The notes beneath the pieces are model-generated. The model saw only the letters and a program-made list of their open reading frames with translations. It made no database searches and was not told the DNA's origin. The translations under genes were made by a program, and so were the position numbers. A stretch of 64,000 nt of DNA, from the NCBI RefSeq assembly GCF_039536245.1, contig NZ_BAAAYN010000026.1:1-64000 (forward strand). Reading direction: 5' to 3'. Of this stretch, positions 53,364-63,904 are shown piece by piece. The first letter of the stretch is position 1; each line of letters begins with the position of its first letter. This stretch comes from Cryptosporangium minutisporangium. GTDB lineage: Bacteria > Actinomycetota > Actinomycetes > Mycobacteriales > Cryptosporangiaceae.

Positions 53364-54020
53364 TCAGCTCACCAGACCGCGCTGGTAGGCGAAGACGACG
53401 GCCTGGGTGCGGTCGCGCAGGTTGAGTTTCGTGAGGATGTGCCCCACGTGCGTCTTGATGGTCTGTTCGGCGAGGAACAGCTCCGCCGCGATCTCCGCAT
53501 TGGACAGGCCACGAGCGATCAGCCCGAGCACCTCCCGCTCGCGCGGCGTCAGCTCGGTGACCGCTCCGCCGGGCAGGTCACGCTTCTTGCGGCGGGCGAA
53601 ATCGCCGATCAGCCGCCGGGTGATGGACGGCGCGAGCAGCGCGTCCCCCCGGGCGACGATCCGGACCGCGGCGACCAGGTCGGCGCCGGGAGCGTCCTTG
53701 AGGAGGAAGCCGCTGGCCCCGGCGGAGAGCGCGTCGTAGACGTACTCGTCGAGGTCGAACGTGGTCAGGACGAGCACCTTGGGTGCGTCGTCAGCAGGGT
53801 TCTCGCCGAGGATCTCGGCGGTCGCCGCGATGCCGTCGAGCACCGGCATCCGCACGTCCATGACGATGACGTCCGGCGCGAGGCTCCGGGCCAGCTCGAC
53901 CGCTTCCCGCCCGTTGCCGGCCTGGCCCACCACCTCGATGTCGCCGGCGGCGGTGAGCAGGGTTGCGAGGCCGTCGCGAATCATCACCTGGTCGTCGGCG
54001 ACCACCACCCGGATCGTCAT
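53364..54020 (-). CDS. NarL/LuxR-type response regulator
   Basis: 218 residues. Receiver domain with acidic DD at 9-10, phospho-acceptor Asp55 in VIVMDVRMP, Thr and Lys in VLTTFD and FLLKD. C-terminal LuxR helix-turn-helix: ELTPREREVLGLIARGLSNAEIAAEL with TIKTHVGHILTKL. The ATG at 54020 starts the receiver fold. It follows the histidine kinase gene by 86 bases on the same strand and forms a two-component system with it. The stimulus is unknown; genes on either side give no firm hint. Confidence 0.95.
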   Translation of the reverse strand: MTIRVVVADDQVMIRDGLATLLTAAGDIEVVGQAGNGREAVELARSLAPDVIVMDVRMPVLDGIAATAEILGENPADDAPKVLVLTTFDLDEYVYDALSAGASGFLLKDAPGADLVAAVRIVARGDALLAPSITRRLIGDFARRKKRDLPGGAVTELTPREREVLGLIARGLSNAEIAAELFLAEQTIKTHVGHILTKLNLRDRTQAVVFAYQRGLVS

Positions 54021-54106
54021 GGCCGAAACCCTAGCCACCCCGGTCGCAGCTGCCCGCCGAGCCCCTCCCACCCCGTAGGCGCGACGGGGGTGCGCTGACC
54101 GGTTCC

Positions 54107-55426
54107 TCAGCCCGCGGCTGACCCCACCGTGCCCGGCTCGGCCGCCGTCACCGGGGTGTCCCCGGTCGGGAGTACGGCGGTCACCGCGAACCCGCCGTCC
54201 GGGAGCGGGCCCGCGCTCATCTGGCCACCGAGCATCGTGGCCCGCTCTCGAATGCCCACCAGCCCGTGTCCACCGCCGAGCGAGGCGCGGTCGGCGACGG
54301 CGCTCCGGGCTTCGGCCTGCTGCCGGGCGTCCGCCGCGGTGTTGGTGACGGCGAGGTGCAGGGCCTGCGGCCCGTAGCGGACCTCGACCCGCACGGCGCT
54401 ACCGGGCGCGTAGCGCGAGGCGTTGCTGAGCGCCTCCTGGACGATCCGGTAGGCGGAGACGTCGACGGCGGCCGAGAGCGGCCGCGGTACCCCCACCACG
54501 TCGGATCGCACCGTGAGGCCGGTGGAACGAGCCCGCTCCACCAGGTCGTCGAGCAGCTCCAGACCGGGCGCCGGCGCACGCTCGGCCGTGTCGTCGTCGG
54601 AGCGCAGGAGGCCGACGACCGTGCGGGTCTCGGTCAGGGCCTCGCGCGCGGCGCGGTTGATCGCGGCGAAGATCTCCGCGGCCGCGGGCGGCACGTCGGG
54701 CACCTTCAGCGGCGCGGCTTCGGCCTGGATCGCGATCATCGTCATGTGGTGCGCGACGACGTCGTGCAGCTCACGGGCGATCCGGCCACGCTCTTCGAGA
54801 ACGGCTTGGCGGGCCAGGTCCTGCCGCCGCAGGGCACGCTGCTCGTCCAGGCGGGCCTGGACGCTGCGACGGCCGCCGGTGGCGTCGCCGAACAGCAGCC
54901 CGGCGAACGCGGCGGCGGTGAGGATGTAGCCCATCCAGAACGGCATCCCGGCCACCGCGCCGAACGCGAACACCGCGCCGGTGGTGAGCAGACCGGCGCC
55001 CACCCAGACCGGGCGCGGCGACGACGCCCCGACCATGACGAGCGTCAGCAGCATCGCCACGCAGGCGTTCACCGGCCAGGGCCAGACCGCGTCCGACCGA
55101 GGGCCGAGCACCACCGCCAGCGGGGTCAGCAGGACTCCGACGACCATGATCCGCCAGGCGAGCAGCGGACGCAGCGGCGCGACCACCACCGGGAGCGCGA
55201 GCGCCAGGGCGAGGAACGGTGCGACCAGCGCAGGCACCCGTAGCGCCAGCACCAGCTCGGCGATCGTCCCGGCGGTCAACCCGACGGACGCGAGCACCCA
55301 GAAGGCGATCAGTGCCCAGCGACGCCAGCCGTGGCCGGGCCACCACGGCCGGGCCTGCACCGGCTTGATCGGTGCGCGGACCGCCGCATCCCAGAGCCCG
55401 ACGACATAGGACGACAACCCGGCCAT
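54107..55426 (-). CDS. NarL-group sensor histidine kinase
   Basis: 439 residues. Five or six N-terminal helices (to about 180) with very short external loops, a short coiled segment, then HisKA_3: EERGRIARELHDVVAHHMTM with the phospho-acceptor His near 220 and ATPase N-box ALSNASRYAPG, with GHGLVGIRERA as the G-box. The lack of a large external domain suggests sensing within the membrane or of the envelope state. A -10-like TAGGCT ends 6 bases before the ATG, so the mRNA may be leaderless. Cognate regulator directly downstream. Confidence 0.94.
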   Translation of the reverse strand: MAGLSSYVVGLWDAAVRAPIKPVQARPWWPGHGWRRWALIAFWVLASVGLTAGTIAELVLALRVPALVAPFLALALALPVVVAPLRPLLAWRIMVVGVLLTPLAVVLGPRSDAVWPWPVNACVAMLLTLVMVGASSPRPVWVGAGLLTTGAVFAFGAVAGMPFWMGYILTAAAFAGLLFGDATGGRRSVQARLDEQRALRRQDLARQAVLEERGRIARELHDVVAHHMTMIAIQAEAAPLKVPDVPPAAAEIFAAINRAAREALTETRTVVGLLRSDDDTAERAPAPGLELLDDLVERARSTGLTVRSDVVGVPRPLSAAVDVSAYRIVQEALSNASRYAPGSAVRVEVRYGPQALHLAVTNTAADARQQAEARSAVADRASLGGGHGLVGIRERATMLGGQMSAGPLPDGGFAVTAVLPTGDTPVTAAEPGTVGSAAG

Positions 55427-55479
55427 GGTCAGAGCCTACGGTCACCGGTCACGCCGGGACCATCGCGCCGACCACGCGA

Positions 55480-55506
55480 AGGGCCGCCCCTCGCGGGAGC
55501 GGCCCT
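55480..55506 (-). terminator. terminator of gltBD
   Basis: AGGGCCGC (55480-55487) with GCGGCCCT (55499-55506), plus inner CCC/GGG around TCGC with a bulged A. It lies 15 bases past the gltD stop. Confidence 0.75.
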
Positions 55507-55521
55507 CGGCGGTAGTGCGAG

Positions 55522-56988
55522 TTACCGTGCGGTGAGCGCCATCGTGGTGGGAGCGATGGGAGCCGGGAGGAACGTCTCTCCGGCCAGGTGCTTGTCGACC
55601 GCGGCGGCCGCGGCGCGACCCTCCGCGATCGCCCAGACGATCAGCGACTGTCCCCGGCCGGCGTCGCCGGTGACGTACACACCGTCCGCCGTCGTCTTCC
55701 AGTTCGCGTCCCGCACCACACGACCCCGCTCGTCGATCTCGACGCCGAGCTCGTCGTAGAGCGGCCCCTTCTCGACGCCGACGAACCCCATCGCGAGGAA
55801 CACGGCCTCGGCCGGGATCTCCCGGGTGCTGCCCTCGACCGGCACGAACCGCCCGCCCTCGGACACGACCTCGTGCAGGACGAGCCCCGTCACGTTGCCC
55901 TCGGCGTCCCCGACGAACTTCTCGGTGTTGACCGCGTAGACGCGGTCGCCACCCTCCTCGTGGGCGGAGGTGATCCGGTACAGCATCGGGTAGGTCGGCC
56001 ACGGCATCGAGCCGGCCCGCGACGCCGGCGGCTGCGGCATGATCTCCAGCTGGGTGACGCTCTTCGCGCCTTGCCGGTGGGCGGTGCCGAGGCAGTCCGC
56101 CCCCGTGTCACCGCCGCCGATGATCACGACGTGCTTACCGCGGACGTCGACGTGGCCGGGCACGTCAGCCGGCGAGGCCCCGAGCGCCACCCGGTTGGCC
56201 GGCACCAGGTACTCCATCGCCGCGTAGATGCCCTTGAGCTCCCGGCCGGTAGCCGGCAGGTCACGCGGCACCGTCGAGCCGGTGGCCAGCACGATCGCGT
56301 CGAACTCGGCCTTCAGGTCCGCGACGGAGAGATCGGTCCCCACCGAGACGCCGGTGACGAAGCGAGTGCCCTCCGCCTCCATCTGCTCCAGGCGCCGGTC
56401 GATGTGCCACTTCTCCATCTTGAACTCGGGGATCCCGTAGCGGAGCAGACCACCGATCTTGTCGGCGCGCTCGTAAACGGTCACCTCGTGCCCGGCCCGG
56501 GTCAGCTGCTGAGCAGCCGCCAGCCCGGCCGGTCCGGAGCCGATCACCGCGACCTTCTTGCCGGACAGCTTCTCCGGCAGCTGCGGCGCGACCAGGCCCC
56601 GATCGAACGCGGTGAGGATCGTCTCGACCTCGATCTGCTTGATCGTCACCGGGTCGTCGGCGATACCGAGGACGCACGCCGCCTCACAGGGCGCCGGACA
56701 GAGCTTGCCGGTGAACTCCGGGAAGTTGTTCGTCGCGTGCAGCCGGTCGATCGCGAGCGACCACTGCCCGGTGCGGGCCAGGTCGTTCCACTCCGGGATG
56801 AGGTTTCCGAGCGGGCAGCCGTTGTGGCAGAACGGGATGCCGCAGTCCATGCACCGGGAAGCCTGCGTGCGCAGGTTGTTCTCGGGGAACTCCTCGTAGA
56901 CCTCTTTCCAGTCCCGGATCCGGATGTCGACCGGACGCCGGGCGGGCAACTCCCGCCCGTGCTTGAGGAATCCGCTGGGATCAACCAC
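55522..56988 (-). CDS. gltD: glutamate synthase small subunit
   Basis: 488 residues. Supplies electrons from NADPH to the large subunit through FAD and Fe-S clusters. N-terminal 4Fe-4S cysteines [13 protein letters not shown] (46, 49, 54, 58) and [12 protein letters not shown]-binding [13 protein letters not shown] with [18 protein letters not shown], and NADPH-binding [14 protein letters not shown]. The late [22 protein letters not shown] closes the FAD site. The ATG lies inside the gltB end (8-base overlap), giving coupled, near-stoichiometric synthesis. Normal length. Confidence 0.97.
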   Translation of the reverse strand: MVDPSGFLKHGRELPARRPVDIRIRDWKEVYEEFPENNLRTQASRCMDCGIPFCHNGCPLGNLIPEWNDLARTGQWSLAIDRLHATNNFPEFTGKLCPAPCEAACVLGIADDPVTIKQIEVETILTAFDRGLVAPQLPEKLSGKKVAVIGSGPAGLAAAQQLTRAGHEVTVYERADKIGGLLRYGIPEFKMEKWHIDRRLEQMEAEGTRFVTGVSVGTDLSVADLKAEFDAIVLATGSTVPRDLPATGRELKGIYAAMEYLVPANRVALGASPADVPGHVDVRGKHVVIIGGGDTGADCLGTAHRQGAKSVTQLEIMPQPPASRAGSMPWPTYPMLYRITSAHEEGGDRVYAVNTEKFVGDAEGNVTGLVLHEVVSEGGRFVPVEGSTREIPAEAVFLAMGFVGVEKGPLYDELGVEIDERGRVVRDANWKTTADGVYVTGDAGRGQSLIVWAIAEGRAAAAAVDKHLAGETFLPAPIAPTTMALTAR

Positions 56989-59900
56989 GTGCCGCCTCCA
57001 TGATCGCCTCGTCCACCGGACGGCCGGCGGCCTGGGCCTGACGAGTCGCTTCCAGGACCCGCTTGTAGTCGCGGGGCATGATCTTCGTGAACGACCGGAC
57101 GTGCCGGTTCCAGTCGGACAGCAGCCCCTCGGCCACCGTCGACCCGGTCTCGTCCAGGTGCCGTCCGATCAGCGCGCGCAGCGTCGCGGCGTCGTCGGTC
57201 GAGAGCGTCTCGAGATCGACCATCCCGGTGTTGACCAGCACCGGGTCCAGGTCGAGCACGTACGCGATGCCGCCGGACATGCCGGCCGCGAAGTTCCTTC
57301 CGGTCGGGCCGAGCACCACGACCGTGCCACCGGTCATGTACTCGCACCCGTGGTCGCCGACGCCCTCGACGATCGCGGTCGCACCGGAGTTCCGGACGCA
57401 GAACCGCTCGCCGACCCGGCCGCGGAGGAAGACCTCGCCCGAGGTGGCGCCGTAGAGGATCGTGTTGCCGGCGATGACGTTCTCCTGCGGCACGAACGGC
57501 GCCTCGGGCGCCGGGCGCACGACGATCCGCCCGCCGGAGAGGCCCTTACCGACGTAGTCGTTGGCGTCGCCGAACAGCCGCAGGGTGATGCCGCGCGGCA
57601 CGAACGCACCGAACGACTGCCCCGCCGAGCCGGTGAACGTCAGGTCGATCGTCCCGTCGGGCAGGCCCTCGCCGCCGTAGCGGCGGGTCACCATCGAGCC
57701 GAGCATGGTGCCGACCGTCCGGTTGACGTTGCGCACCGGGATCTCGAGCTTCACCGGCGAGCCGTCCAGCAGCGCACCCTCGCAGAGCTGGATGAGCGTG
57801 TTGTCCAGCGCCCGGTCGAGGCCGTGATCCTGCTCCACGATCTGCTTGCGCGACGCGCCGTCCGGCAGTTCGGGCACCGCGAAGATCGGCGAGAGGTCGA
57901 GTCCGTCGGCCTTCCACCGATCGATCGCGCCCGAGACGTCGAGGAGCTCGGCGTGGCCGACCGCCTCGTCGATCGAGCGGAAGCCCAGCTCGGCGAGGTA
58001 CTGCCGGACCTCCTCCGCGATGTACTCGAAGAACGTGACGACGAACTCCGGCTTGCCGCTGAACTTCTCCCGCAGCACCGGGTTCTGCGTCGCCACGCCC
58101 ACCGGGCAGGTGTCGAGGTGGCAGACGCGCATCATGATGCAGCCGCTGACCACCAGCGGAGCGGTCGCGAAACCGAACTCCTCGGCGCCGAGCAGCGCTC
58201 CGATCACCACGTCACGGCCGGTCTTGAGCTGGCCGTCGACCTGCACGACGATCCGGTCCCGCAGGTTGTTCAGCAGCAGCGTCTGCTGGGTCTCGGCCAG
58301 GCCGAGCTCCCACGGCGCCCCCGCGTGCTTGAGCGACGTCAGCGGCGCGGCACCGGTTCCGCCGTCGTGCCCGGAGATGAGGACGACGTCGGCGTGCGCC
58401 TTCGACACACCCGCCGCCACCGTGCCGACGCCGATCTCCGCGACCAGCTTCACGTGGACCCGCGCCGCGTCGTTCGCGTTCTTCAGGTCGTGGATGAGCT
58501 GTGCGAGGTCTTCGATCGAGTAGATGTCGTGGTGCGGCGGCGGCGAGATCAGGCCGACGCCGGGCGTCGAGTGCCGGGTCTTGGCGATCCACGGGTAGAC
58601 CTTGTGGCCGGGCAGCTGGCCGCCCTCACCGGGCTTCGCGCCCTGCGCCATCTTGATCTGGATGTCATCGGCGTTCACCAGGTACTCGCTGGTGACGCCG
58701 AAGCGACCGCTGGCGACCTGCTTGATCGCGCTGCGCCGGGTCGGGTCGTAGAGCCGCTCGGCGTCCTCGCCGCCCTCACCGGTGTTCGACTTGCCACCGA
58801 GCTGGTTCATGGCGATCGCGAGGGTCTGGTGCGCCTCCATCGAGATCGAGCCGTAGCTCATCGCACCGGTGCTGAACCGCTTCACGATCTCCGAGACCGG
58901 CTCGACCTCCTCGATCGGCACCGGGGGCCGCTCGCCGGTCTTGAGCTTGAACAGCCCGCGCAGCGTGCCGGACTGGGCCGCCAGCTCGTCGACGGTCGAG
59001 GTGTACTTCTTGAAGACCTCGTACTGCCGGCTACGGGTGGAGTGCTGGAGCAGGAACACCGTCTCCGGGTTGAAGAGATGCACCTCGCCCTCACGGCGCC
59101 ACTGGTACTCGCCGCCCACCTCGAGCCGACGGTAGGCGAGCTCGGTGACGTTCTCCGGCCAGGCCCGGCGGTGCCGCGCCTCGACCTCGGCCGCGATCGT
59201 CTCCAGCCCGATGCCGCCCAGGGTGGAGGTCGTCCCGGTGAAGTACTGGTCGACCAACTCCTGGGAGAGGCCGATCGCCTCGAACACCTGGGCGCCGGTG
59301 TAGGACGCGACCGTGGAGATGCCCATCTTCGACATCACCTTGAGGACACCCTTGCCGAGGCCCTTGACGTAGTTGCGGATCGCCTTCTGCGGGTCCATCC
59401 CGGCCAGCTCGCCGTTCGAGGTCATGTCCTCGATCGACTCGAACGCCAGGTAGGGGTTGACCGCGGAGGCGCCGAAGCCGAGCAGCAGCGCGATGTGGTG
59501 CACCTCGCGGGCGTCACCGGACTCGGCGATCAGACCGACCTGCGTCCGCGTCCGCTCCCGCACCAGATGGTGGTGCACAGCGGCGGTGAGCAGCAGCGAC
59601 GGGATCGGGGCGAGGTCACGCGTCGAGTCGCGGTCGGAGAGCACGATCAGCCGCGCGCCGTCCTCGATCGCCTCGGAGACGTGCTGGAAGATCTGCTCGA
59701 GCCGGGCCTTCATGCCCGCCGCGCCGTCCTTCACGCGGTACAGGCCGGAGACGGTGACGGCCTGGAAGCCGGCCTTGTCGCCGTCGTCGTTGATGTGGAC
59801 GATCTTCGCGAGCTCGTCGTTGTCGATCACCGGGAACGGCAGTTTGATCAGCCGGCTCGACGCCGGACCCGGCTCCAACAGGTTCTGCTCCGGGCCGATC

Positions 59901-61546
59901 ATGTTGCTGACCGCGGTGACGATCTCTTCCCGGATCGCGTCCAGCGGCGGGTTGGTGACCTGGGCGAACAGCTGCTTGAAGTAGTCGAACAGCATCCGCG
60001 GCCGGTTGCTGAGCACGGCGATCGGGGTGTCGGTGCCCATCGAGCCGAGGCCCTCGCCTGCGGTGCGGGCGAGCGGGGTGATCAGGACCCGCAGGTCCTC
60101 CTCGGTGTAGCCGAACGTCTGCTGGCGCCGCTGCACGGACTCGTGGCCGTACGTGACGTGCTCGCGGTCGGGCAGGTCGGCGAGGTCCATCAGGCCCGCG
60201 TGCAGCCACTCGGTGTACGGCTCGGCGCCGGCCAGCTCGGCCTTGATCTCGTCGTCGGCCACGATCCGGCCGGCCTCGGTGTCGACGAGGAACATCCGGC
60301 CCGGCTGGAGGCGACCCTTCGCCACCACGTCGGCCGGATCGATGTCGAGGACACCGGCCTCGCTGGCGAGCACGACGAGGTCGTCCTTCGTCTTCCACCA
60401 ACGCGCCGGGCGCAGGCCGTTGCGGTCGAGCACCGCGCCGATCAGCGTGCCGTCGGTGAAGCAGACCGCGGCCGGGCCGTCCCAGGCCTCCATCATGCAC
60501 GCGTGGAACTGGTAGAACGCCTTCCGCGCGGGGTCCATCGCGGTGTTGTTCTCCCAGGCCTCCGGGATCATCATCAGCACCGCGTGCGGGAGCGAGCGGC
60601 CACCGAGGTGGAGCAGCTCGAGCACCTCGTCGAACGTCGCGGAGTCGCTGGCGCCCGGGGTACAGATCGGGAAGATGCGCTCGATGTCGCCGCCGAACAG
60701 CTCGGTCGTGTGCGGCGAGCGCAGCAGCGCCTCACGGGCCCGCATCCAGTTGCGGTTGCCCCGTACGGTGTTGATCTCGCCGTTGTGGGCGATGAACCGG
60801 TACGGGTGGGCCAGCGGCCAGGACGGGAACGTGTTCGTGGAGAACCGGGAGTGAACCAGCGCGATCGCGCTCTCCACCCGCGGGTCGAGCAGGTCCGGGA
60901 AGAACAGCGGCAGCTGGCTGGTGGTCAGCATGCCCTTGTACACCAGGGTGCGCGCGGACAGCGACGGGAAGTACACGGCGATGCCGGCTTCACGCGACTC
61001 GCGTTCGACGCGCTTGCGGATCACGAACGCGACCCGGTCCAGGTCGAGACCGGTGCGGGGCTGGGTGTCACCGACGACGCTGTCGGCGAAGAAGAACTGG
61101 GCGACGTGCGGCTCGACGGCACGGGCGGTGGGGCCGATGTCGGCGCCGTCGTTGTCGGTGGGGACCGTACGCCAGCCGAGCGGGGTCACGCCCTCCTCGA
61201 CGGTGACCCGCTCGATCAGCTCGATCGCGCGGGCCCGGTCATCGGCGTCGGCGGGCAGGAACGTGTTACCGACGACGTAGGCGCCGGCCTCGGGGAGCGG
61301 GAATTCCACGACCTCCCGCAGGAAGGCGTGCGGGATCTGCAGCATCAAGCCGGCGCCGTCACCGGAGTTGGCCTCGGCACCGGCGGCACCGCGGTGGTCG
61401 AGGTTGGCCAGCGCGGTGATTCCCTGCTCGACGATCCGATGCGAGCGACGGCCCTTGGCGTCCACGACGAACGCGACACCACAGGCGTCGTGTTCGTTCG
61501 CGGGATCGTAGAGCCCCTGAGCCGGGGGGAGCGCAGAGAAATTCAC
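56981..61546 (-). CDS. gltB: glutamate synthase large subunit
   Basis: 1521 residues. Makes two glutamates from glutamine and 2-oxoglutarate. The amidotransferase domain starts [13 protein letters not shown], with nucleophile Cys22 exposed after removal of a short propeptide. A central domain follows, then the FMN-binding synthase domain ([31 protein letters not shown]) and 3Fe-4S cysteines [12 protein letters not shown] near 1136-1147. A C-terminal beta-helix ([21 protein letters not shown]) ends the protein. It comes first in gltBD. Upstream sequence contains a GlnR-like box (61634-61672), suggesting nitrogen control. Confidence 0.98.
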   Translation of the reverse strand: MNFSALPPAQGLYDPANEHDACGVAFVVDAKGRRSHRIVEQGITALANLDHRGAAGAEANSGDGAGLMLQIPHAFLREVVEFPLPEAGAYVVGNTFLPADADDRARAIELIERVTVEEGVTPLGWRTVPTDNDGADIGPTARAVEPHVAQFFFADSVVGDTQPRTGLDLDRVAFVIRKRVERESREAGIAVYFPSLSARTLVYKGMLTTSQLPLFFPDLLDPRVESAIALVHSRFSTNTFPSWPLAHPYRFIAHNGEINTVRGNRNWMRAREALLRSPHTTELFGGDIERIFPICTPGASDSATFDEVLELLHLGGRSLPHAVLMMIPEAWENNTAMDPARKAFYQFHACMMEAWDGPAAVCFTDGTLIGAVLDRNGLRPARWWKTKDDLVVLASEAGVLDIDPADVVAKGRLQPGRMFLVDTEAGRIVADDEIKAELAGAEPYTEWLHAGLMDLADLPDREHVTYGHESVQRRQQTFGYTEEDLRVLITPLARTAGEGLGSMGTDTPIAVLSNRPRMLFDYFKQLFAQVTNPPLDAIREEIVTAVSNMIGPEQNLLEPGPASSRLIKLPFPVIDNDELAKIVHINDDGDKAGFQAVTVSGLYRVKDGAAGMKARLEQIFQHVSEAIEDGARLIVLSDRDSTRDLAPIPSLLLTAAVHHHLVRERTRTQVGLIAESGDAREVHHIALLLGFGASAVNPYLAFESIEDMTSNGELAGMDPQKAIRNYVKGLGKGVLKVMSKMGISTVASYTGAQVFEAIGLSQELVDQYFTGTTSTLGGIGLETIAAEVEARHRRAWPENVTELAYRRLEVGGEYQWRREGEVHLFNPETVFLLQHSTRSRQYEVFKKYTSTVDELAAQSGTLRGLFKLKTGERPPVPIEEVEPVSEIVKRFSTGAMSYGSISMEAHQTLAIAMNQLGGKSNTGEGGEDAERLYDPTRRSAIKQVASGRFGVTSEYLVNADDIQIKMAQGAKPGEGGQLPGHKVYPWIAKTRHSTPGVGLISPPPHHDIYSIEDLAQLIHDLKNANDAARVHVKLVAEIGVGTVAAGVSKAHADVVLISGHDGGTGAAPLTSLKHAGAPWELGLAETQQTLLLNNLRDRIVVQVDGQLKTGRDVVIGALLGAEEFGFATAPLVVSGCIMMRVCHLDTCPVGVATQNPVLREKFSGKPEFVVTFFEYIAEEVRQYLAELGFRSIDEAVGHAELLDVSGAIDRWKADGLDLSPIFAVPELPDGASRKQIVEQDHGLDRALDNTLIQLCEGALLDGSPVKLEIPVRNVNRTVGTMLGSMVTRRYGGEGLPDGTIDLTFTGSAGQSFGAFVPRGITLRLFGDANDYVGKGLSGGRIVVRPAPEAPFVPQENVIAGNTILYGATSGEVFLRGRVGERFCVRNSGATAIVEGVGDHGCEYMTGGTVVVLGPTGRNFAAGMSGGIAYVLDLDPVLVNTGMVDLETLSTDDAATLRALIGRHLDETGSTVAEGLLSDWNRHVRSFTKIMPRDYKRVLEATRQAQAAGRPVDEAIMEAARG

Positions 61547-61633
61547 GCGCGGGCTCCTTCCGTCGTCGGCCGCGCGGATCGGCTGGTTGCACGATCGGCG
61601 GGCAAAGGTCGAAGCGGGACGACGTCGGCCCAG

Positions 61634-61672
61634 GTTTCCTAGAGGTTACACATGTGGCGACCCGCCGGTAAC
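61634..61672 (-). promoter_or_regulatory. GlnR-like box upstream of gltB
   Basis: On the minus strand: GTTAC, 6 bases, GTCGC, 7 bases, GTAAC, 6 bases, GAAAC. The second pair fits the actinobacterial GlnR half-box (GTnAC-N6-GaAAC) exactly; the first is degenerate and the middle spacing is one longer. It lies 88-126 bases before gltB. A TTACCG/TAACCT promoter-like pair overlaps it. Confidence 0.5.
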
Positions 61673-62031
61673 ATGTCCTGAAGTGAACAAGCTCACCGGC
61701 GCGGCGCGCAACGCCGTCCGGTAATGCAGTCACTTCCGGGCAAGTAGTCGGTCCAGGGCTCTGCGAGGCGACGGCCGGTCAGCGATCAACCGTTCCTGTC
61801 CGCCGCGAGCACGGACCTCCTATCAGCGATTTCCTCCCCCAACGAGACCTATTTCCCGGTATTCGCGCGCCCCCGGACGTTCCAGAACCGCCCTGGTCTC
61901 CCCGGATGAGGCTCTGTCGGGCCGGTCCGCGGGGCGCGATCCTTCTACTATGCCCGACGTCGGGCGCATAAACACCGATCCCGCGCACTGACCCCGCTGG
62001 TCCAGACCCCGGCGGGGCCCCGGGCCGGCGG
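61673..62031. other. non-coding stretch between gltB and lgt
   Basis: No supportable gene on either strand. Contains one 14-base perfect palindrome, GCCCGACGTCGGGC (61952-61965), flanked by TAT and ATA-like bases, and otherwise only GC-rich short repeats. Confidence 0.6.
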
Positions 62032-62054
62032 CCGGGTGCGGAATCCGCACCCGG
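62032..62054 (-). terminator. lgt terminator hairpin
   Basis: CCGGGTGCGGA (62032-62042), one base, TCCGCACCCGG (62044-62054): 11-bp perfect stem, 13 bases past the lgt stop. The effective loop is small and there is no T tract. Confidence 0.7.
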
Positions 62055-62067
62055 AGCCGCTCCTCGG

Positions 62068-63108
62068 TCAGTCCCGCTCAGGTTTCGGGTCGGTTTCGGC
62101 CTTCTCGGGGGACGCGACGCGCGTGGCCGCCGAAGCGTCGGCGCCCGTTCGCGCCTCCGCGGTCGTCCCGTCCGGCCCGTCGTCCGGGGTATCCGGGTCC
62201 GACGATTCGGCGTCCTCGGCCCGGACGTCCTTCGCTCGGACGTCCTCGGCGGTGCCGGAGTCCGGGTCGAGGACCGCCAGCCGGCCGTCCTCCTGCACCG
62301 CCAGCCGCTCCGGCCCTCCGCGGTGGGTGACGAACCAGAGCAACCCGCCGAGGAAGCACACCATCGCGGTCCACTCGTTCAACCGTAGCCCGAGGAGCTC
62401 GTGCGCTTCGTCGATCCGCAGGTGTTCGATCCAGGCCCGGCCGGCCGTGTACCCCATGACGTAGAGCGCGAAGACCCGGCCGTGCCCGAGCCGCCACTTC
62501 CGCTCGGCGACGATGAGCAGCACCGCCACCCCGATGCACCAGAGCGCCTCGTAGAGGAACGTCGGGTGGTAGGTGCCGGGCAGCTCGCCGACCGAGCGGC
62601 CGTCCGCCCCCATCGCGTGGACGCGCAGCCCCCACGGCAGCGTCGTCTCGCGCCCGTAGAGCTCGTTGTTGAACCAGTTGCCCAAGCGGCCGACCGCCTG
62701 GGCCAGGACGATGCCCGGCGCCACGACGTCGCCGAGGATGCGCAGCGGCAGCCCGATCCGGCGGCAGGCGATCCAGGCACCGAGCGCGCCACCGGCGATC
62801 GAGCCCCAGATACCGAGGCCGCCCTCCCAGATCTTGAACGCGTCCAGCGGCTGGCCGTCCGTGCCGAAGTAGTGATCCGGCGAGGTGATGACGTGGTAGA
62901 TCCGCGCGCCGACGATGCCGAACGGCACCGCCCAGACCGCGATGTCGACGATCACCCCGGGCGGGCCGCCCCGTGCCCGGAGCCGCCGATCGGACACCCA
63001 CACCGCGATGAGGACGCCGGCGAGAATGCACAGCGCGTACGCACGGAGCGGGAGTGGCCCGACGTGCCAGACGCTCGTGGTCGGGCTCGGGAGCGAAGCG
63101 AGGGTCAC
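62068..63108 (-). CDS. lgt: prolipoprotein diacylglyceryl transferase
   Basis: 346 residues. Lgt transfers diacylglycerol from phosphatidylglycerol to the lipobox Cys of prelipoproteins, serving lipoproteins such as LivK and the binding protein in this window. Seven helices, with the signature GRLGNWFNNELYGRET and the upstream IYHVITSPDHYF (invariant His region) and GGLGIWGSIAGG. After the last helix (near 265) comes an acidic Asp/Glu/Ala tail of about 75 residues, common in actinobacterial Lgt. GTG start at 63108. It has the mycobacterial neighbourhood lgt-pyk, with gltBD and others between. Confidence 0.96.
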   Translation of the reverse strand: MTLASLPSPTTSVWHVGPLPLRAYALCILAGVLIAVWVSDRRLRARGGPPGVIVDIAVWAVPFGIVGARIYHVITSPDHYFGTDGQPLDAFKIWEGGLGIWGSIAGGALGAWIACRRIGLPLRILGDVVAPGIVLAQAVGRLGNWFNNELYGRETTLPWGLRVHAMGADGRSVGELPGTYHPTFLYEALWCIGVAVLLIVAERKWRLGHGRVFALYVMGYTAGRAWIEHLRIDEAHELLGLRLNEWTAMVCFLGGLLWFVTHRGGPERLAVQEDGRLAVLDPDSGTAEDVRAKDVRAEDAESSDPDTPDDGPDGTTAEARTGADASAATRVASPEKAETDPKPERD

Positions 63109-63177
63109 GCGCCCACGCTAAGCCATGTCGCCCAGGATGCTGAGCCCGGCTGGCACACTCGCGCCGAACGGGTGGGA

Positions 63178-63822
63178 TCAGCGGCGGACCCACCGCACCA
63201 GAGCCGTCAGCCCACGCCACGTCGCGACCAGGAGACCGCCGAGGATCGCACCGCCCACGTTGAGGATCACGTCGTCGATATCGAACATTCGCCCGGCGAT
63301 GTGGGTGAGCTGGACCAACTCGACACACGCGGACGCCGCCGCCGCCGCCAGCACCGCGGTGAGGACGCGCAGTCGCGGGAACGTGAGCGGGACGAGCAAC
63401 CCGAACGGAACGAACAGCAGCGCGTTGCCGAGCACCTGGGCCAGCGAGCGCAGCGAACCGTCCTCCAGCGAGCGGTTGATCTCGGCGAACGGCGTGAAGT
63501 TGTCGCTGGCGGCGGCGCCGGCCGCGGCTTCGGGGTCACCGGGGCCGAGCGTGATCGCGGCCGCGATCGCGAGGTAGACGACGAGCAGCAGCAGCGGTCC
63601 GATCCGCAGGAACGGGCGTCGCTGCGGAGTCGCGGTCTTCGGCGGCGTGGGCTCGGCGGGGGTGGGCTTCGTCCGGGTCTTCCAGCGACTACCGGACTTG
63701 GTCGAGGGCGCGGCGAGGACCCGGGTCCGCAAGCGGTCGATCGCGCGGCTCGTCGAGGGGGTCGAGGGGGTGGAGGCCCAGCCGACGGCGGGCTCTGGCT
63801 TCGGGCGCGTCACGCTGGTCAC
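63178..63822 (-). CDS. VanZ-like membrane protein
   Basis: 214 residues. A basic, Pro/Thr-rich cytoplasmic N-terminus of about 70 residues, then four helices with the VanZ pattern: NFTPFAEINRSL, LGNALLFVPFGLLVPLTFPR, VELVQLTHIAGRMFDIDDVI and NVGGAILGGLL. VanZ-like proteins are linked to envelope or glycopeptide phenotypes, but their activity is unknown. The GTG at 63822 follows AGGGGAG by 9 bases; upstream reading is not supported. It lies 70 bases upstream of lgt on the same strand. Confidence 0.9.
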   Translation of the reverse strand: MTSVTRPKPEPAVGWASTPSTPSTSRAIDRLRTRVLAAPSTKSGSRWKTRTKPTPAEPTPPKTATPQRRPFLRIGPLLLLVVYLAIAAAITLGPGDPEAAAGAAASDNFTPFAEINRSLEDGSLRSLAQVLGNALLFVPFGLLVPLTFPRLRVLTAVLAAAAASACVELVQLTHIAGRMFDIDDVILNVGGAILGGLLVATWRGLTALVRWVRR

Positions 63823-63904
63823 GGAGGGACACTCCCCTCTGGACTGCGCTTTCACACACCGATTCCGCGCGCCACCGATCGGACCCGCGCGTAGCGCGCG
63901 TTGG

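Noticed and set aside
56924-61642. 1572-codon open frame on the plus strand
   Set aside because: Antisense shadow of gltB caused by high GC; Arg/Asp/Val-rich with no recognisable domain.
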